Assembly (NCBI RefSeq): GCF_022836875.1
Contig: NZ_CP090376.1
Coordinates: 310,001-374,000 of the forward strand
Origin: Flavobacterium enshiense
GTDB taxonomy: Bacteria; Bacteroidota; Bacteroidia; Flavobacteriales; Flavobacteriaceae
DNA: 64,000 nt
Direction: 5' to 3'
In this document: piece by piece, positions 60,927-64,000 of the stretch
Numbering within the stretch: position 1 is the stretch's first letter
How the letters are laid out: every line of letters begins with the position of its first letter
The notes under the pieces: generated by a model
Told to the model about the DNA's origin: nothing
What the model saw: the letters and a program-made list of their open reading frames with translations, nothing else
Database searches by the model: none
Position numbers and translations under genes: made by a program

Positions 60927-63900
60927 TTAAGTATTTCTAACTTTTACGTGGTAGAATACATTTGGCTTCGTTCCGATGTGCTCCAATAAATGGTACATTC
61001 TTTCGTCTTCTGCTAATTTAGCCACTTGACCTTCTTTGTCATTTACATCTCCAAATACCATCGCTCCGCTTGTACAAGCTGCCGAACATGCTGTCTGGAA
61101 TTCACCATCTTTTACCTGACGACCTTCTTTCTTCGCTTTAAGGATAGTAGCCTGTGTCATTTGGATACACATTGAACATTTCTCCATAACTCCACGAGAA
61201 CGAACGTTTACATCAGGATTCAATACCATACGACCTAAATCATTATTCATATGATAATCGAACTCACTGTTTTTGCTGTATAAGAACCAGTTGAAACGAC
61301 GTACTTTATACGGACAGTTGTTTGCACAGTAACGAGTACCTACGCAACGGTTGTAAGCCATATGGTTCTGACCTTGACGACCGTGAGATGTTGCCGCAAC
61401 CGGACATACTGTTTCACAAGGAGCGTGGTTACAGTGCTGACACATTACCGGTTGGAAAGCCACCTGAGGGTTCTCAGAAGGATCTTCCATTCCTGTTAAT
61501 GTATCAATTGAATTTAACAATCCAACTGCTTTTGCTTTTAATTCACCATCACCTTTGAAAGTCTCTTCAGAAGAATAGTAGCGGTCAATACGCAACCAGT
61601 GCATATCACGGCTTCTTCTTACTTCAGATTTACCAACTACCGGAACGTTGTTTTCAGCGTGACATGCTATAACACAAGCACCACAACCTGTACAACCATT
61701 CAAATCGATAGAAAGATTAAAATGATGTCCAACAGAACGGTCAAATGAATTCCAAAGATCAACCTCTGTAGCAGGAGTCTCCTGGTGGTCTAAAGACACC
61801 ATTGGAACCGGGTTCCAGATTTCAGCATCTTTAGTATTGAATATTTCTAAGGTAGTTTCTTTGATGATATCACCTCTACCCATTAATGTTTTTTGTAACT
61901 GAACACAAGCGAACTCATGATCACCTTCAGCTTTGGCAACTTTAGCAACCTGGTTTGCATTTTGGTTTGCATACAATTTATATGCATTAACACCAACCTG
62001 CATTTCTTCCTGCATTGCCTCTTTTCTACCGTAACCTAATGCCAAACCGATAGTACCAACTGCCTGACCTGGCTGGATGATAACCGGAACATTTTGCAAT
62101 TTAACACCAGCTACTTCAATAGTTGAGTAACTACCATTAAGACCACCGTTAGCTACATTATAGTTTTGTAATCCTAATTTTTCAGCATCCTTTTTAGAAA
62201 CTGTTACATAGTTATCCCAAGATGCTCTGGTAATTGGATCTGGGAACTCTTGTAACCAAGGGTTATTTGCCTGTTGACCATCTCCCATTCCGGTTTTAGT
62301 ATACAACACCAATTCCAGACCACCTTCATTTTTAGCTTGCGCTAACGTAGAAGCCGCAGTACCGAAATCAGCTGAACCACCTGCAACAGCACCCACTTCA
62401 GAAGTATATACTCCGTCGTGAACCAATTTGTTCCATGTTGTTCCAACCGCAATTGAAGAACCAACTGCTTTTAAGAAATCATAATAAGAAGTTGTATTAC
62501 CAGTCCAAGCCATTAAAGCTTCCTGGAATTGTTTAGTATCAAACAACGGACGAATTGTCGGCTGCATGATAGCATAATGACCTTTTGAAATCATTACATC
62601 ACCCCATGATTCTAAGTAATGAGGAGCTGCTGCTACGATAGTAGATTTAACAGCTGTTTCGTCTTCTCTCAAAGTAAACGCAACTGACGTTTTCACTTTT
62701 GTTAAACCTTCAGCGAATTCAGAAGCGTTTGCCAAAGTATAAAGTGGGTTAACACCATTCATAATTAAGGTATGAACCGCACCGGCTTTCATATCTGCAA
62801 CCAATTGTGCTACAGCTTTACTGTCACCTTTACGGATCAAACGAGCCGCTGCCGGATTGAAAGCTTCAGAGCTTAATGCTTTATTGATAGCCAATACCAA
62901 TAATTGTGCATTAACATCATCCAAACCGGAAACTAAAACACCTTTTCCGGCCGCAGCTTTTAATTGTTGTGCTGCTTTCATTACCGCTTCTTCCTGCTTG
63001 CCTAAATTAGCTCCGCCTGCAGAACCGCCAGTAATGACATTATATATTTTAACTAAAGCATGTTTTTGCTCAGTAACTGTCAAAGGAATTCGTTTGTCAG
63101 CATTAGCACCTGCCAAAGACATATTTGCTTCGATCTGGATATGCTTAGACATCTTGCCGTTTTTAGGCATACGTCCTTTTCCATAACCTGCATCATATCC
63201 ACCACCTTGCCAATCACCTAAGAAATCTGCTCCAATTGAAACGATAACATCAGCTTTTGCAAAGTCATACTCTGCCAAAGCTCTTTCTCCGTAAACCATT
63301 TGGAAAGCATCCAAAGCAGTAGAAGAAGAAACCGCATCATAAGTTACATGTTTAGCTGTTGGGTTTTTTGCAATGAAATCAGCAATCAATCTGTCAGTAG
63401 AAGGGCTCGACATAGTATTAGTCAATAATACTACCTGACCTCCTTTAGCTTTAGCTTCTGCCAAGCTTTTTGCAACTGCAGCATTTACATCTGACCAAGA
63501 AGCGTCTTTACCAGCAATCTTTGGTTGTTTCACACGCATGCTGTCATATAACGACAACACAGAAGCATGAACCCTTGCATTTGCACCAAACTTTGCATTT
63601 GGTAAATTATTATTTTCTACTTTAATAGGACGACCTTCACGGGTTTTGATCAAGATGTTAGCAAAATCAAATCCATCCATCATCGTCGTTGCATAATAAT
63701 CTGCAACTCCAGGAATGATTTCTTCAGGTTGAACTACATAAGGAATAGACTTAACAACCGGACCTTCACACGCAGCTAAAGAAGCTGCTGCTGTAGAAAA
63801 TCCAACGTATTTCAAAAAGTCACGACGAGTTGTTGATGAAGCAGACAGCGTAGCTGCATCTCCAAGAAATTCATCTGTAGGAATTTCTTCAACAAATTCA

Positions 63901-63980
63901 TTGTTTCTTAGCGTCTCAACAATAGAACTATTTTGGTCTAGTTCTTCAACACTTTTCCAGTATTTTTTGTTTGATGCCAT
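60927..63980 (-). CDS. actB: Alternative complex III subunit ActB (molybdopterin-like/iron-sulfur protein)
   Basis: ActB carries the Fe-S wire of ACIII. The 1017 residues start with a short tail and then a Tat-like motif, ArgArgAspPheLeuLys (residues 52-57), and a lipobox-like LAACEG (Cys71). A molybdopterin-oxidoreductase-type domain follows (about 75-700) that in known ACIII holds no molybdenum. The C-terminal domain has four cluster motifs: CTGCGACVIAC (about 757-767), CQHCNHAPCETVCP (about 847), CVGTRYCANNCP (about 880) and CSMC with CSAAC (about 936 and 967). These give three 4Fe-4S and one 3Fe-4S centre. ActA would lie just beyond the window edge. Confidence 0.95.
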   Translation of the reverse strand: MASNKKYWKSVEELDQNSSIVETLRNNEFVEEIPTDEFLGDAATLSASSTTRRDFLKYVGFSTAAASLAACEGPVVKSIPYVVQPEEIIPGVADYYATTMMDGFDFANILIKTREGRPIKVENNNLPNAKFGANARVHASVLSLYDSMRVKQPKIAGKDASWSDVNAAVAKSLAEAKAKGGQVVLLTNTMSSPSTDRLIADFIAKNPTAKHVTYDAVSSSTALDAFQMVYGERALAEYDFAKADVIVSIGADFLGDWQGGGYDAGYGKGRMPKNGKMSKHIQIEANMSLAGANADKRIPLTVTEQKHALVKIYNVITGGSAGGANLGKQEEAVMKAAQQLKAAAGKGVLVSGLDDVNAQLLVLAINKALSSEAFNPAAARLIRKGDSKAVAQLVADMKAGAVHTLIMNGVNPLYTLANASEFAEGLTKVKTSVAFTLREDETAVKSTIVAAAPHYLESWGDVMISKGHYAIMQPTIRPLFDTKQFQEALMAWTGNTTSYYDFLKAVGSSIAVGTTWNKLVHDGVYTSEVGAVAGGSADFGTAASTLAQAKNEGGLELVLYTKTGMGDGQQANNPWLQEFPDPITRASWDNYVTVSKKDAEKLGLQNYNVANGGLNGSYSTIEVAGVKLQNVPVIIQPGQAVGTIGLALGYGRKEAMQEEMQVGVNAYKLYANQNANQVAKVAKAEGDHEFACVQLQKTLMGRGDIIKETTLEIFNTKDAEIWNPVPMVSLDHQETPATEVDLWNSFDRSVGHHFNLSIDLNGCTGCGACVIACHAENNVPVVGKSEVRRSRDMHWLRIDRYYSSEETFKGDGELKAKAVGLLNSIDTLTGMEDPSENPQVAFQPVMCQHCNHAPCETVCPVAATSHGRQGQNHMAYNRCVGTRYCANNCPYKVRRFNWFLYSKNSEFDYHMNNDLGRMVLNPDVNVRSRGVMEKCSMCIQMTQATILKAKKEGRQVKDGEFQTACSAACTSGAMVFGDVNDKEGQVAKLAEDERMYHLLEHIGTKPNVFYHVKVRNT

Positions 63981-64000
63981 TGTATATAAATATTAGCTTC

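Noticed and set aside
60927..63980. ActB as a molybdenum enzyme of the DMSO reductase type
   Set aside because: The gene order and four-cluster C-terminal domain identify ACIII, whose molybdopterin-like domain has no molybdenum in characterised members.
1..64000. tRNA, rRNA and phage or plasmid genes
   Set aside because: No cloverleaf, ribosomal RNA motif, integrase, transposase or phage structural protein was recognised by eye on either strand; a covariance scan could still find a missed RNA.

Overview
The window is AT-rich DNA from a member of the Flavobacteriaceae, most likely Flavobacterium or a close relative. The basis is the gene content (SprA, RemB, PorP/SprF and PorG-type proteins, type A type IX sorting domains, alternative complex III), start sites without Shine-Dalgarno sequences, and promoter-like TAnnTTTG boxes. 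No rRNA, tRNA, CRISPR array, transposase or prophage gene was seen. Most of it is core chromosome; the accessory parts are two repeat-rich outer-surface genes and several repeat-filled intergenic stretches.

Region 1 (1-6444, + strand) is the envelope cluster: end of a PorG-like (DUF6089) gene, uppS, bamA, two OmpH/Skp chaperones, then murI behind a palindromic terminator. Region 2 (6441-17320) holds a gamma-carbonic-anhydrase-like protein, a PorP/SprF protein, an Nfu iron-sulfur scaffold, dodecin, a DUF255 thioredoxin-like protein, MscS, TsaB, a TolC/HlyD pair and a DUF4403 lipoprotein. Region 3 (17321-26310) is repeat-rich: REP-like palindromes around a DUF445 gene, two related secreted propeller proteins (7 and 14 repeat units) with nearly identical C-termini, an XRE regulator and an unknown helical protein.

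Region 4 (26312-31402, - strand) has cytochrome oxidase assembly and accessory genes: heme O synthase, two subunit III genes, subunit IV, an SCO pair, DUF420 and a small Cys-containing membrane protein. Region 5 (31542-46162, - strand) contains SRPBCC, remB, deoC, vanZ, gcvH, the giant sprA, ruvA and malic enzyme. Region 6 (46430-53760) contains a phospholipase D/cardiolipin synthase, DUF2062, queG, ruvB, a GNAT/ferredoxin pair, an APC permease, a 660-bp gap with a possible small RNA and repeats, mepB and a repeat-invaded ORF.

Region 7 (53823-63980, - strand) is alternative complex III (ActB-C-D-E-F) followed directly by cytochrome oxidase subunits II and I. Electrons from menaquinol pass through ACIII to the oxidase; its remaining subunits, copper delivery and heme O synthesis are encoded in region 4, about 22 kb away. 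The envelope genes (BamA, Skp) and the T9SS/gliding genes (PorG-like, PorP/SprF-like, SprA, RemB) together with two predicted T9SS substrates form the second functional theme.

Nothing here is a clearly new defence or mobile system. The most unusual signals are the exactly doubled propeller protein, a TTG-started sprA, TAnnTTTG boxes four bases upstream of the murI and ruvB ATGs (predicted leaderless mRNAs), alternative hairpins between maeB and ruvA, a possible small RNA near 52.4 kb, and small uncharacterised cytochrome oxidase assembly candidates.
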